Of a stretch of DNA of 64,000 bases, positions 1-17,985 are shown one piece after another. A model generated the notes under the pieces. The model was not told the DNA's origin. It saw only the letters and a program-made list of their open reading frames with translations, and did no database searches. The translations under genes were made by a program, and so were the position numbers. Source of the DNA: Amoebidium appalachense (taxonomy: Eukaryota; Ichthyosporea); contig CAVNZM010000011.1 in NCBI GenBank assembly GCA_963693365.1, positions 1,426,001 through 1,490,000 of the forward strand, written 5' to 3'. How positions within the stretch are numbered: position 1 is the stretch's first letter; each line of letters starts with the position of its first letter.

Positions 1-29
1 GATGGTGGTGGTGGGATGTGTGTGTGGGT

Positions 30-62
<33 letters not shown>

Positions 63-85
63 GGGGGGGGGGGGAGGGCGCTCAC

Positions 86-405
86 CTTTGCATGGACCAT
101 AACCCAGGTTTGTCCGGTTGCCGGCACACTCTCCGGGGGCACAGCTGGTGGCCTGGCCTGTCACGGGGTCACACAGACTGTCCACACTCGTGCAGTATGG
201 GGCAACCGCATTGCATTCTGGGGGATGGTTTAATGTTAAAGTTTTAAAAAACTAACTACAACAATTGCAAAAGTGTGAAACTGTGGCAGTTTCATTGGAC
301 CAGGATGGCATTCGGTAAGATACAACGTGTGCATATGGAATGAGGAACATGATGTGAAGTTCTAACATAATAACATAGGAAGGGAGTATGTGAGTGTGTG
401 TGTGT

Positions 406-446
<41 letters not shown>

Positions 447-1672
447 CGGGATGAGAGGAGGGGTAGATAGATAGATAAATAGAGAGAGGGGGGAGGAGGG
501 GGGAGGGGGGTGAGGGAGGGAGGGAGGGAGGGAGGGAGGGAAGGAGGGAGGGAGAGGGAATGAGAAAGGGAGAGAGGGAGTGGGAGGGAGAGAAAGTGAA
601 GGGGGGGGGGGGGGGGGGGGGGGGGTGCGCAGAGTAGGGCCTCAGTGAAGGGGTAAGGCGGGAACTGCGTCGTGGCGATGGTTGAAGGCGGTTGGGAGTG
701 GTGTGCATGTGCATGTGTGTGTGTGTGTGTGGGGGGGGGGGGGTTCTACGTTCGCAGTTTCTGCCGCCATCCCCAAAGTATCCGTCATCACACTGGCAGG
801 CTGTGGCACCGTTCCCCCCAACTATACAGTGGGCATTGGCCTGGCAGCTGATGCGCTTAGAAAGACACTCGTCCAACACTGCACCACACAGTGTGTCAGT
901 GGGTTGTTTGGTATATGTGTGCATGCATGAGTGTGGTGGTGTATCCTTTTCTTGTTGATGTTTGTGTAAACAATGCCATCGATAGTCTACCAATAGTGAT
1001 TGTTAGTAGTTGTTGGGGATATGGTTGTGGGTTCCGGGGGGGGGGGGGGGGGGGGGGGTTGAAACGGGGCGGGGCCGGGCGGGGGCAAGAGGGTAGGGTG
1101 GGGAAAGGGTGGACGGGGGCAAGGGGACGAGGGCAAGAGGGGGGGGGGGGGGGGAGGGGGGGGGGAGATAAGGCAGACAGTAACACAGATGTGTGTGCGG
1201 AAAGAAGCAAGTGCTGGCCAAAAACGTACCCGTGCAGTCCTTCCCGGTCCCATGGTAGCCGCTGTTACACGTGCAATTGAACCCCCCCTCGAAATTCGTG
1301 CAGCGCGCTTTTTGGTGGCAGCCGTGGGTGCCCGATCTACACTCATTGATATCTGAAAAAAGGGGGGGGGGGGGGGGGGGGGGGGGAGGGGGGGGTATAG
1401 CCGTTAGTTGCTGAATCGGTATTCTCTACCTAGTGTGTAGTCAGTGTTGGGGCGCCGCGAAGTGGGGGGGGGGAGGGGGGGAAGGGGGGGAGGGGGGGTA
1501 GGAGGGGGAGGGTTGTGTGTCTGTGGGGGGGAGGGTTATGTACTTAGTCAGTCCGGCTTTGTGGCTTCTGAGCAACAACTTCGAATGACATGCAAAGAAA
1601 CATAACAGTGGTTGGTTCTTTGCGAGATGCATCAAAACTATAGGGTTGGATGTGCATGTGTGTGTGTCCTCT

Positions 1673-1705
<33 letters not shown>

Positions 1706-4204
1706 TGGGGATAGCAGGTATAGAGGCGCATACCAACACAGGCTGAGTTTTGCAACTCGTATCCAGCCACACACTTACACCTGAATCCTTCTGGTGTGTT
1801 CTGGCATGTACCGTGTGTGCCACATGTGTGTGTGCCCGACTGGCATGGGTCACCTGCAGGGGTGGTTAGGTCACTTGGTTGTACTTTTCTCGATTGATGG
1901 TGTTAACTGCCTCCGCGCCCCCCCCCCCCCCCCCCCCCTAAACCCCAAATTAAAAAGTACACGAAAACCAAAGTCTTGCCCGTCTTCTTCTTCTTGGGCA
2001 AGGTGTTTTCATGGTGACATGGGTGCGTGCCAGTGTGAGCCCGAGTGTTTTGTGTGTGAGGACACAAATGTCTGTGTGTGCGTGGTGGGGTGGGAGAAGA
2101 TGTTTTTTTTTGGGTGGGGGGGGGGGGGGGGGGGGGGGGAGGTGGGGGGGAGGGGGGAGGGGGGAAGCTCACCGTTGGTAGTGATGCCTGTTGAAGTGTT
2201 GGAAGGGGTATTCGATGTTGCACCCGGTGTGAGGGTGGACGTGGGGGTGGTGTCTGTAATCAGACCCATGGAAGTTGTGGGTGGTGTGGGTGGCATAGAG
2301 CCAGGAGCCGATAGCGTATTGGTGACGGGTGGTGATGTTGCTTGCTGTTGGGTGGGGTTTGATGAAAAGGCGGAAGTGCCCGTGATGGTGGTGGTGGGCA
2401 GATTCATGTTGGGTGTAGTGATGGGCATATTTGTACTGGTGCCCGGCATATTTGTGGTAGCGGCCACATTAGTTGATGTTATTATGGTCCCTCCTGCTTG
2501 CGCCCCAGACGTTGAAGGGGTCGGGGTTGTGAGAGTAGAAGAGGTTTGAGGGGCTGTCGTGTTGGTGGCAGGTGGCCCAGAGAGGGTCGACGGAATAAAT
2601 GGTGTGGTTGTGGTGCTAGTCGTAGGGGTGGGGGGGGGGGGGGGTGTGTTATGGGGGTGGTGGGGGGAGGTTTAGTGGTGGGGGGAGATGTAGTGGTGAT
2701 AGGAGGGGGATTTGTACTGGTGGCTGTTGGCGGAGTTGTGGTGGGGGTGGGAGGGGGAGGTGTGGGAGTGGTTGGGGGATGTGTGGTGATGATGGCAGTA
2801 GTGGAAGGTGTGGTGGTGGTGGTAGGGGGATGGGGTGAAATAGTGGTAGTGGAGGGGGGTTTTGAATGCGTCAAAAAGTACGAAGTACACAAGAACAAAC
2901 GGATAACACGATGCAGAATGCAAGCCATACATAAAGAGTATGCATAATAAGCAGAGCCCATCCTCAGGGGGGGCCCACGTCATCCACAGTACCCGAGGTT
3001 CGACCTATTCCCCTCGTTAACGAAACCCAACTCAGATACTGTTTTTGGTAGTGGAGGGGGGTGGGTGGTGGTAGTGATAGTTGTAGTGGTGGCGGTGGCG
3101 GTGGTGGTGGTTGTTGTGACGGTGGTGGTAGGTGTGGTTGTAGTTGTAGTTACGACCTCCGAATATGTTGTAGGCAAACTTTTTGTTGTATTTGTAGTCG
3201 TGGTGGTGTTGGTAGGCAGATTTGTGCCTATAGTGGTGGTGGTGGTGCTGGTTTTTGGTGCTGCCGTAGTGGTGGTAGATGTAGTACTAGTTGTGGTGGT
3301 CGAGGTGGTGGTGGTGGTAGGGGTTGTAGTTGTGCTACTCAAAGAAGTTGTGGTGGGGGTGGTGGTGGTGGTGGTAGAGTCGGTTGTAGTTGTATCATCA
3401 GTGGTGCTATTGAAGTGGTGGTGGTGGTGGGCCTTGTTGTTGTTGTTGTGGTCACTGGAATGGCTGGATATGATTGGTTGAGGGTCAGACACATGTAAAG
3501 ACCAGTAGCTGGTTTCCATATAGAGTTTTGTCCGTATATATTCGTGTCCATATAGAGAGGTATTCATACATAGTGTCGACAAGCACCGAGCCGTATACCC
3601 TTTTCCTGTGGACCCCCCCGCCCCCCTCCCCCCCCTCCCCCCGTCACCCCCCAGTCCCCCATCTGCCCAGCCCCTTCCCCTTTCGTCTCTCCCTCTTACA
3701 CGGAGCCTCGTTCATCCTTGTTGTTTCCGCTTATTGCTCCAAGAAAACCTGGGCAGGAAGGAAAGAGGGGGGGGGGGAGGGGGGGGGAGGGGGGAGGGGG
3801 GGAGGGGGGGGGAGGGGGGGGGGAGGGGTCAACGATCCACCCACCAGTGCATGAGACCCCCTCAAACCCAGGGTTGCAAATGCACTTGTAGTCCCCTGGA
3901 GTGTTCTCACACACCGAATTGGCCGGGCATGGTGTGCTTAGAGCACACTCGTCTATATCTGAGATAGCATAAAAACCACCATATCAGCGTTGAAATTCAC
4001 ATCAAACCGATGAGGTAAGTTAAACACAAAAAGGTGGATAGAGATGAACAAAGGTAGAGACTTTAAGAAGTCTTAAGCTGCCAGGTTGTCAAAGGGTGCA
4101 CATACAGACCCTTGCGTGGGTGAAATACCCCAAACCAACCACACACACAGGCAAAGCCACAAGGCACAGGCTTGCCAGGACAGGCACGCATACATACCCA
4201 TCCG

Positions 4205-4248
<44 letters not shown>

Positions 4249-4444
4249 CCCCCCTCCCCTTCCTTGCCCCCCCATCTCCACAAACTATCCACAAGCACCT
4301 CAAATGGATAGGCGGCAAAACCCTCTAGGCACAACCAGGCAGGCACGCGGACAACCATAACTTAGATTATGGAGAGTGTGTGTGTGTGTGGGCACGTGCG
4401 GGGATACATGCACACACACACACACACAGACACACACACACAGA

Positions 4445-4491
<47 letters not shown>

Positions 4492-4600
4492 TCACATGCA
4501 AACCCCGTGTATCCATCTTTGCACGTGCACGTGTAGACGCCGGAAGAGTTTGTACATGTGGAGTTGCCTGGGCAGACGTTGCTTAGGCACTCGTCAATGT
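86..4600 (-). CDS. EGF-repeat / Thr-rich mucin-like extracellular protein (partial, multi-exon)
   Basis: Exons in transcription order are 4490-4600, 3845-3958, a Thr/Ser/Pro-rich stretch ending at donor 2173 (start unresolved, about 3440-3500), 1734-1853, 1230-1352, 750-878 and 86-217. Each non-mucin exon encodes one six-cysteine module; four read as complete EGF domains, three of them with calcium-binding-type openings (DIDEC, DIDEC, INEC), and the last (86-217) is an atypical Cys-rich module. Every exon starts and ends in phase 1, with good donors (gtacgt, gtatgc, gtgagc, gtgggt), as expected for exon-shuffled EGF modules. The central part is runs of Thr with Pro and Ser, the signature of an O-glycosylated stalk. 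The role is probably adhesion or cell-surface/matrix. No signal peptide or membrane segment is visible; the 5' end lies beyond 4600 and the 3' end off the left edge. The mucin frame is broken by a mobile repeat (2861-3046) and poly-C runs. Certain: EGF modules. Uncertain: mucin exon limits. Confidence 0.85.
2173..3480 (-). CDS. Thr/Ser/Pro-rich mucin-like coding stretch of the EGF gene
   Basis: On the minus strand roughly 3480-3047 reads almost entirely as Thr codons with a few Ser, Pro and Ala. After an inserted repeat (2861-3046) Thr/Pro-rich frames resume at 2860-2650 and, past a poly-C run, at 2630-2173 with a less repetitive Thr/Ser/Pro/Asn composition. The 3' limit is a clear donor (gtgagc) in phase 1, matching the neighbouring EGF exons. 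Such stretches are typical O-glycan stalks. Because the frame changes at the poly-C run and at the insert, it is unclear whether this is one exon, several, or a damaged allele. The acceptor at the upper end is not resolved: candidates lie near 3450-3480, but none keeps both the phase and the main Thr frame. Confidence 0.6.
2861..3046 (-). mobile_element. SINE-like dispersed repeat, copy A (5'-truncated), with flanking direct repeat
   Basis: Read on the minus strand, this segment matches the 3' half of repeats at 25930-26264, 37831-37998, 38268-38795 and 39186-39648. It is bracketed by an identical 16-bp direct repeat (ggtagtggaggggggt at 2845-2860 and 3047-3062), the size of a non-LTR target-site duplication. 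It lies inside the Thr-rich coding stretch and brings an in-frame stop near 2980 in the frame entering from upstream. Caveat: the host sequence is itself a GTGG-rich repeat, so the direct repeat could be partly fortuitous. Confidence 0.75.
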
Positions 4601-4776
4601 CTGCTCGTGGCCCGTCAACAAATTCCAACCCCATGAACCGCTTGCATCTTTGTTATTATTTTTTCTTTTCTTTGCTTTTTTGGCCTTTAAGAGTGCGCAG
4701 TCGCTTGCTATAGTTTTTTTCATGGCAACCAACGACCAATAGCTATAATTGACCAATGAGATCAAAGTAATATAAA

Positions 4777-5179
<403 letters not shown>

Positions 5180-7179
5180 AGCGCGTCAAATATTGGTGTG
5201 TGTAATAACGGTGTGCCTATGTTATGAAGTAATAGTGGAAGGTGTGGCGCTGTGCACAAGCGCGTGGTTTTGGTTGTGTTCCTACCAATGCTATTTTGTG
5301 CTCCCTTCTGATGGTGTGGGTGCTTTTTGTGTGCATGCTGTTGTCAATGCACTTTAGTATTAACGGTTTACTCGTAGGCTATATATATTCATATAGGTGA
5401 AAGATTGAGGAAAAAAGGGAGGTATTCATAAACAAGTATTTTCAAATAATTGATGGTGGATAATATGGCGAGTTGAGCGATTTCCTCCCCACCCTCCCAA
5501 CGTTTTCTTCTTCTTCTTTTTTTTTATTATAAATAGTTTACGGAATAACTTACAGGCTTTACTTATATATGCTTTTTCCATTCTTCGGAGGCTGTTTTTG
5601 TACCACCAGTTGTTGGGTGAGGGCCCAACCACATCGACAGAGGCAACTTGCAAAAAGCAGAATTATTCTGCAGAAGTGGAATTACTCTGCGTTTGGCAAA
5701 ATTATTCTGCAAAGAGCAGAATTTTTCTGCAAAAAGCAGAATCATTCTGCAAAAGCAGAATCATTTCTGCTTTTAGCAGAATTATCCTGCTTTTGTAAGA
5801 ATTATTCCGCAAAAACTTTTTGTTCTCTTATTGGGGGGGGTGGGGGGGGGGAGGCATACGACTGAGTCGGGCGACCCAGCTAAAGTTGACTGTAGCCGCC
5901 GGCCATCGATAGCCGGATCCCCCAAAACCCGTAATCCAAATTTCTCCCGGGCCGAGCCAGGAGCCTTGGACCGTCAGATCTGCAATCTTTCACGGGCCAG
6001 GAAGTAAGGCACGGTATAAGTGGCGATAAAGTTGGCTAAATGTTACATGCCTATTTTCTAAATAATATCGTCACTGGTGACATTCAGAGCATAATAATTT
6101 ATTAAAGACAATTTTTGTCTCACTTTCTGGGCTGAATTATACAAAAGACACAAAGGCATTATGTACGTAAACATGATCCCGGTGATGTGCAATGGCATAT
6201 CGATCCGGGTCACGGGGGCCTGTGAATAGATATCCTTAAATTTCTTATTTGATCGGCGGGATATTATTTACTCGGTAATGGTATACCGTTGAAGCTGGGT
6301 CCTCAACCCCGGGGAAAACGATGTAAAACGAGACCGGTACTATCTTGCCTCATGTTTCTACCACAACTACGATACGGTATATTCCCCCTGCCTCCCTTGC
6401 ACCATTTGCTCGGCATGTACACCGCATCAAATAAGGATATCCCTGGAATACTGCTCACGAAATCTCGGGGGCCCAGCTGATGACGTAATTACTTAACCGT
6501 CGCGGCTCACAGGGGAGCCACTCATTCCCATTCACAAATTTTAGTTTGTACTGGACAGTAGGAGTGAAAGTCTTGAAAGGGTTTTGGTGTGTTCTGAGCG
6601 TAGTTCTATCATTAGTACATGCGTCTTCCATATCTTTAGCTCTCAGCGAGCATGGGGTTTTATGCATGTGGCAAAGGACATACAGCATATATGCTGGAAC
6701 GTGATAGCTATTGTGAGGCTGTCCAGCACGCAGTTGCTCTGCCACAGGCTATGTAGACTAAGTAGTAGTCCGGGTTCGAGTTCGAGGCTTAGTGATATTC
6801 ATGAACTCAGTTAGTAAGGGGTACTTTACGGACACGTACGCTAGATTAGATTCTATGCCACTGTTTTATACTAAGTCCTCTTACTCCTTTTTCTTCTTTC
6901 TTCTTTGGCCACGTCCGAGTTGTGCGAGGAACACTAATATTAGAGTGCACTGATTACCCACGTTAATAGCCTTATTTCGTTGGTACTCGTATGCAGTCAC
7001 GGTGACTGTGACCGTGGCTTTTACGGTCGTGTATTTTTTCAGCATATCCTACCTATACTATACTTTCAACTCCCTACGCCGTGTATGTAAAAAAAACTTT
7101 CGATGAAAACAGCTGCATTATTTTCGGAATTGTGGTTGTCTTGACTGAAGGGAATTCGCTGTGAATTGTTTTCGAAAAC
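5180..7179. other. Intergenic region, no supported gene
   Basis: Between the EGF gene and the kinase gene I find no convincing exon. It holds the palindrome array at 5657-5810, a short poly-G run near 5835, and unstructured mixed-composition sequence from about 5880 to 7100. A minus-strand ORF at 6455-6745 has no recognisable domain. Confidence 0.5.
5657..5810. repeat. Array of about 8 imperfect 15-bp palindromes (GCAGAATNATTCTGC)
   Basis: The unit GCAGAAT-N-ATTCTGC recurs about every 19-20 bp with small variations (for example GCAGAATTATTCTGC, GCAGAATCATTCTGC, GCAGAATTATCCTGC), joined by AAAA- or TTTT-type spacers. Each unit is its own inverted repeat. The array could be clustered dimeric-protein binding sites or a short palindromic satellite. 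It is not a CRISPR array, because the spacers are too short and not unique. Confidence 0.8.
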
Positions 7180-7269
7180 ATGAGAATGCTTAAGCTGAAG
7201 GAGACACTGATGAAGGGGCTTTCCCTGGAAAACCACAAGAACAACGCAAAGGGGAAAGTGGCTCCAGAG
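7180..7269 (+). CDS. Candidate first coding exon of the downstream kinase
   Basis: An ATG preceded by an in-frame TGA opens 30 Lys-rich codons ending exactly at a donor-like gtgggt in phase 0, which is compatible with the phase-0 start of the next likely exon at 9153. The peptide begins MRMLKLKETLMKGL and has no known motif. A competing reading on the opposite strand (ATG at 7281) starts with a signal-peptide-like stretch (MKTHLWSHFPLCVVLVVF) that could belong to the 5' end of the EGF gene. I cannot decide from sequence alone. Confidence 0.3.
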
Positions 7270-7849
7270 GTGGGTCTTCATCTCAATCTTGCCCTCTGCT
7301 CATGTGGTTGATGTGGTCTGGGCTGTTTCGAAAGACTTTTTCCCTCTTCGTCGAAGAGGTTCGAGCAGATTTAGCATGACAGATATTTGCTTATGGTGCT
7401 CCTAACGTTTTATGGCTGTGTTGTAGTGTCTCTAACTGCCTTACAAGTTTGCAGCTCTACTGCCAACCCCACCATGTTTTTGGGCGCTAAAGCGGGGTAT
7501 CCTACGTTATTGCTTTAACACGAAGTGCAGTGCCTGCACGAAACCTATGCAGACCCTTACAACCACTTGTTTGGTTGCTCTTGTGTGCTGACACGCCGGC
7601 TTGCACATTTCTGTCTTGAGATACACATGACTTTGGGATCTTCTTTTAGAGGGCAGGTGAAACACGGAGGGAATTTGGTGCCACTGTTCACACGCACTGC
7701 GCGCGCTCACACGCACACAACACGCACACAAGCACCACTGCACACATACACTCGCGCCGCAGGCGCGCACACACTCACACATACACACACGCGCACACGC
7801 AAACACTTGGCAAACACATGCACGGGTGCGTGCACACACTAGCGCGCGT

Positions 7850-7882
<33 letters not shown>

Positions 7883-8455
7883 GCACATATACACACACAC
7901 ATCATACAGACGGACACAGCCCGTTTTTGAAAGCACACATGAACACCCACACAGGCACACCACACGCACGCGCACGCAAGTACAAGCAAGCACATGCAAA
8001 CGTGCATGCGCGGACTAGTTTAAACAAACAGCGGGATTTTTTGTTGTACATCCCATGATTGCGCCGCTCGAGCCTTCTCTAATCTAACGCACAACCCAGG
8101 CACCACATTGCAATGAGCGGCCACCCGTGGAGGAAAATGCTACCAAGGCCCAACACACAGAGCTCAGGCGGGCCCAAACAGTATGGTTCCAACTCTCACC
8201 TTTCCTCTCATGCACCAATCCGCTGCCTGTTTTTGGAGCATATTGTACTCTATTTTTTGTCAACACTCAGTTTTTACCTGTGCCTGGACTCCTGTAGAAG
8301 GCTTGCCTGCAAAATTTGTTGCTTGCTGCGTGAATTGCCTCCCTTGCATGGCATGTCACGTATGTGCACGTGTGTGTTTGCAGCATGCGTGCCTCCACCC
8401 AGGTGTGGAGTCCCAGTATGTGCACATGTATGTGAGTGCGCACCCATCATCCTGC

Positions 8456-8492
<37 letters not shown>

Positions 8493-9152
8493 ACCACCAC
8501 CACCACCTCCTCCACCACCACCTCCTCCTCCCCCCTTTTCAACCCCCCTCCTGCCCAACCCCTTGAAGCCTGACCCGCTCCATCCTCCACAAGCCACCCC
8601 ACCCCACCCCAGGCTCCTCTTCCTTTTCTTGTTGTGTAGGTTTGCCTTCGTACTGTGTAGCAAGCACGATAGAAATCCTCTCCGTGTCCTTAGTAAGTTG
8701 CACTTCAGGGTGACTTATACAAAGTCTGTGATTATGTTATTTCACACGTCTTCGCTGGTGCACCTGTTCTTGTGTTTCTGTGTCTGCAACTGTCTGCATG
8801 ACTCCAGGTATGTGAAGGGTTTGAGTGCTATGGATTGGTGGTCGGTGGCTGTGTGTGTGCGTGTGGAGCATGTGTGTAGAGGGGAAGAGGAGGAGGAACA
8901 GGGAGGGGGGGAGGGGGGGAGGGTTTTGCTGCTTAAGGCTTGCAGAAACCATGGCCTGAACAATACATGTGTATGTAGGTGGAGGAAACTACTCATCCTG
9001 TTTTGGATCACATTCTCTTCAACACGCATGTATAAAGCCCCACAACCATTCAGACGAGAGAGACACACACAAGCACACTGATGCATTTTATATCCCCCCC
9101 CCCCCCCCCGCTCCCCCCCCTCCCCCCTCCCCACCTTCCATTCTGCATACAG

Positions 9153-15386
<6,234 letters not shown>

Positions 15387-17134
15387 TGAGTGGTTGGGAG
15401 TTGCTAATATTAGTATCCGTGTTGTTTGTGTGTGTGTGGGTGTGTGTGGATGTGTTTGAGTTGTGGGGTGGGATGGGTGGGTGGGTGGGGTGGGGGGAGA
15501 GGGGGGGGGGGGGGGGGTGTTCACCTCGTACGTGTTGTTTGGGGAATGTGGTTTTGTTCTCTTTCTTTTTTTCGATGTTCGATTAAGCTGTGTGTGTGTG
15601 TGTGTGTGTGTGTGTGGTTCGTCAGTGTATGCCTGTCTCTGTCTGTCTGTCCGTTTGATTGCGTCTTTGTCTGTGTCTGAACCTACGTGTAGGTGTGTGT
15701 ATGTGTTTCTTTTGGTAGTTTTTTTTTTTTTTTTTTTTTTTTTGGTTGTTGTTGTTGTTGGGGGGGGGGGGGGGGGGGGGGAAGGGGGGGGGGGGGGGGG
15801 TTGGAATGTGTCGAAGTCGTTGAGGCTTAGTGGTTATACACAAGGTGTTTGTAGTCTGCTTAGATATTATAATTGCATGGTTTTATACTATGAAATAGTA
15901 GGTATTGAGCCTATGACGTAGCATGCCAAATTTGGGCCTCTACTGTCCTCAAACCCAAGAAAATGTTTTATAGGTTTGCCTAAGGATGGCACGGTTTGAT
16001 GTGGTTGCATGTGCTTACTGCCTGCGAACTTGCGTTTTTATGCTGATCTTATTAGCCAAGCAGGCTATTGTTTTTATTATTGTGATATATTCCTTAAGTA
16101 TTATAGATATTGGATTTTTTAGTCATCATAATGAATTAGAGTTAGTAAGATCGAGTTTTTTTTAGGCCGAATACTGGAGGGACATCGAGCTCCTATGTGA
16201 ACATGTACATACATTATGATATTCGTGTGTGTGTAGTGGACGAGATAATCACCCAGCGTTACAAACAGTTGTTTTTATGAGATAGCATCAGCCACTCCAC
16301 GCTGTTCATGTTTAAACTTCGTTGAAATGAAACTTTAAGGATGCTGCCTAACTTAGTCGATTGTTGTCAGGTTCCCCATGCTGTATAGTAAAGACTTATT
16401 ATACCATATTTATTACTGATCGATGCTGTGCCCCCGAGGTATCACCGGTACCGTCCCCCCCCCCCCCCCCCCCCCCCCCCTACCCACCCACCCACCCCAC
16501 CCCACCCCTACCCCCGGCCGGGGACTTCTTGATTGTTAACCTCCCGAGCCCTGAGCAGTTACCTGACCCTCCCACGGCTGCAGGAGAGTGGCACAGTGTG
16601 TTCCATTTCAATTATTGCCTGAGAAGTCAAGATCCACACAACCTTGCCCTTTGCTCGACCCCTCGGGAGGGTGGATACTACATGTGTGTGTGGTGGGGCG
16701 TGGTGGTGATGGTGGCAGTGGTAGTGGCAGCTGTGTTGGTGTGTGTGTGTGGGATGTGGGGGGGGGGGGGGGGGGGGGGGGGAGGGGGGGGGGGGGGAGG
16801 GGAGACTTTTGTGACCCTTAACTCCATACTGTGGACAAGGGGCCAGTGAGTAGGTATATTTGGGTGGTAATGGTGCATGGAAGGGTGGCTGGGCCAGGTG
16901 GAATGAGGGGGTCAGCTGCAGCTTGAGGACTACATGCCATTGGGTTGGGGGTGTGGGTCGGGGTGGGGACGAGGGTGTACGTATACGTCGGGGGTGACCT
17001 AGGGGGGGTGGGGGATGCCCGGGTGATCCGGTGGATTTTTTTTTTCTTTTTTTTTTTTCCCCCCCATTTCAAAGTTTTGTTTTGGGTGCTGGGTGGGGGG
17101 GAGAGGGGAGAGGGGCCCAGAACATCCATTGGGG

Positions 17135-17173
<39 letters not shown>

Positions 17174-17805
17174 GGTAATGATGTCGTGTCCGCGTGTGTG
17201 TAATTGTGTGTTTGACACTGTGTGTGTGTGCGCGCGTGCGTGTCTGTGTGTACGTGTCTGCGTGTGCGTGTGTGCTCGTGTGTACGCGCACACGTGTGTG
17301 TATGTGTGTGGGTGTGTCACGGGGTGGGTGGGTGGGTGGCCATGGGTGGGTGGGTGGGAGGGGGAGGGGGAGGGGGGGGGGGGGGGGGGAGAAGGGGATG
17401 CTTCAATATAAGGCTATTAACGGCGGTTAGGCTGTAATTGTAGCTGATGATCGAAAATCACGGAATCATTACGTGACTCATGGCCGCTTTCCCTTTGTTG
17501 GGGGGAGGAGGGGGAGGGGGAGGGAGGGGCTTTGCAGCCATATACTACATTATAGAAAATAAGGTCGCCACTTCAAGTACTTTACTTGGTATCTCGGACT
17601 GATCCTTCACACAGTATGTATACATAAAGTTTTCAGATTTATAATAAATACAGGCCAAACGATTTTCGACAATTTATCATGACATGCTATATGTCAAATG
17701 ATGATTAAAATAAATACAGTAAAAAGCACATGCATTCGCTTTTGATGAATTCTACTTAGACATCAAACGATGTTACGCATCCACCCCTACGTCATGATAC
17801 CCCCT

Positions 17806-17865
<60 letters not shown>

Positions 17866-17985
17866 AAGGAGGACAGAGTTCATTCATGATCCACACAGTG
17901 TAACATTACATACGAAACAAAAGTTAAGAGGCCCAAGGGGCAGAAAAAGAACCCAACGAGAAGCAAAGAAAAAGGGAAGCGGGTT
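15387..17985. other. Intergenic region with simple repeats, no supported gene
   Basis: Between the convergent kinase and PC-esterase genes there are GT-rich and poly-G/poly-C runs (15495-15517, 15720-15800, 16455-16480, 16757-16800, 17140-17172, 17368-17389, 17808-17850) separated by mixed-composition sequence at 15800-16440 and 17400-17800. I see no exon with both good boundaries and a protein-like composition. Confidence 0.5.

Noticed and set aside
6455-6745. Minus-strand 96-residue ORF
   Set aside because: No domain, no splice context and ordinary codon composition; likely chance.
8113-8230. Upstream coding exon of the kinase starting MSGHPWRKMLP
   Set aside because: No donor keeps phase with the exon at 9153; the similarity to it (ACACAGAGCTCAGG) is short.
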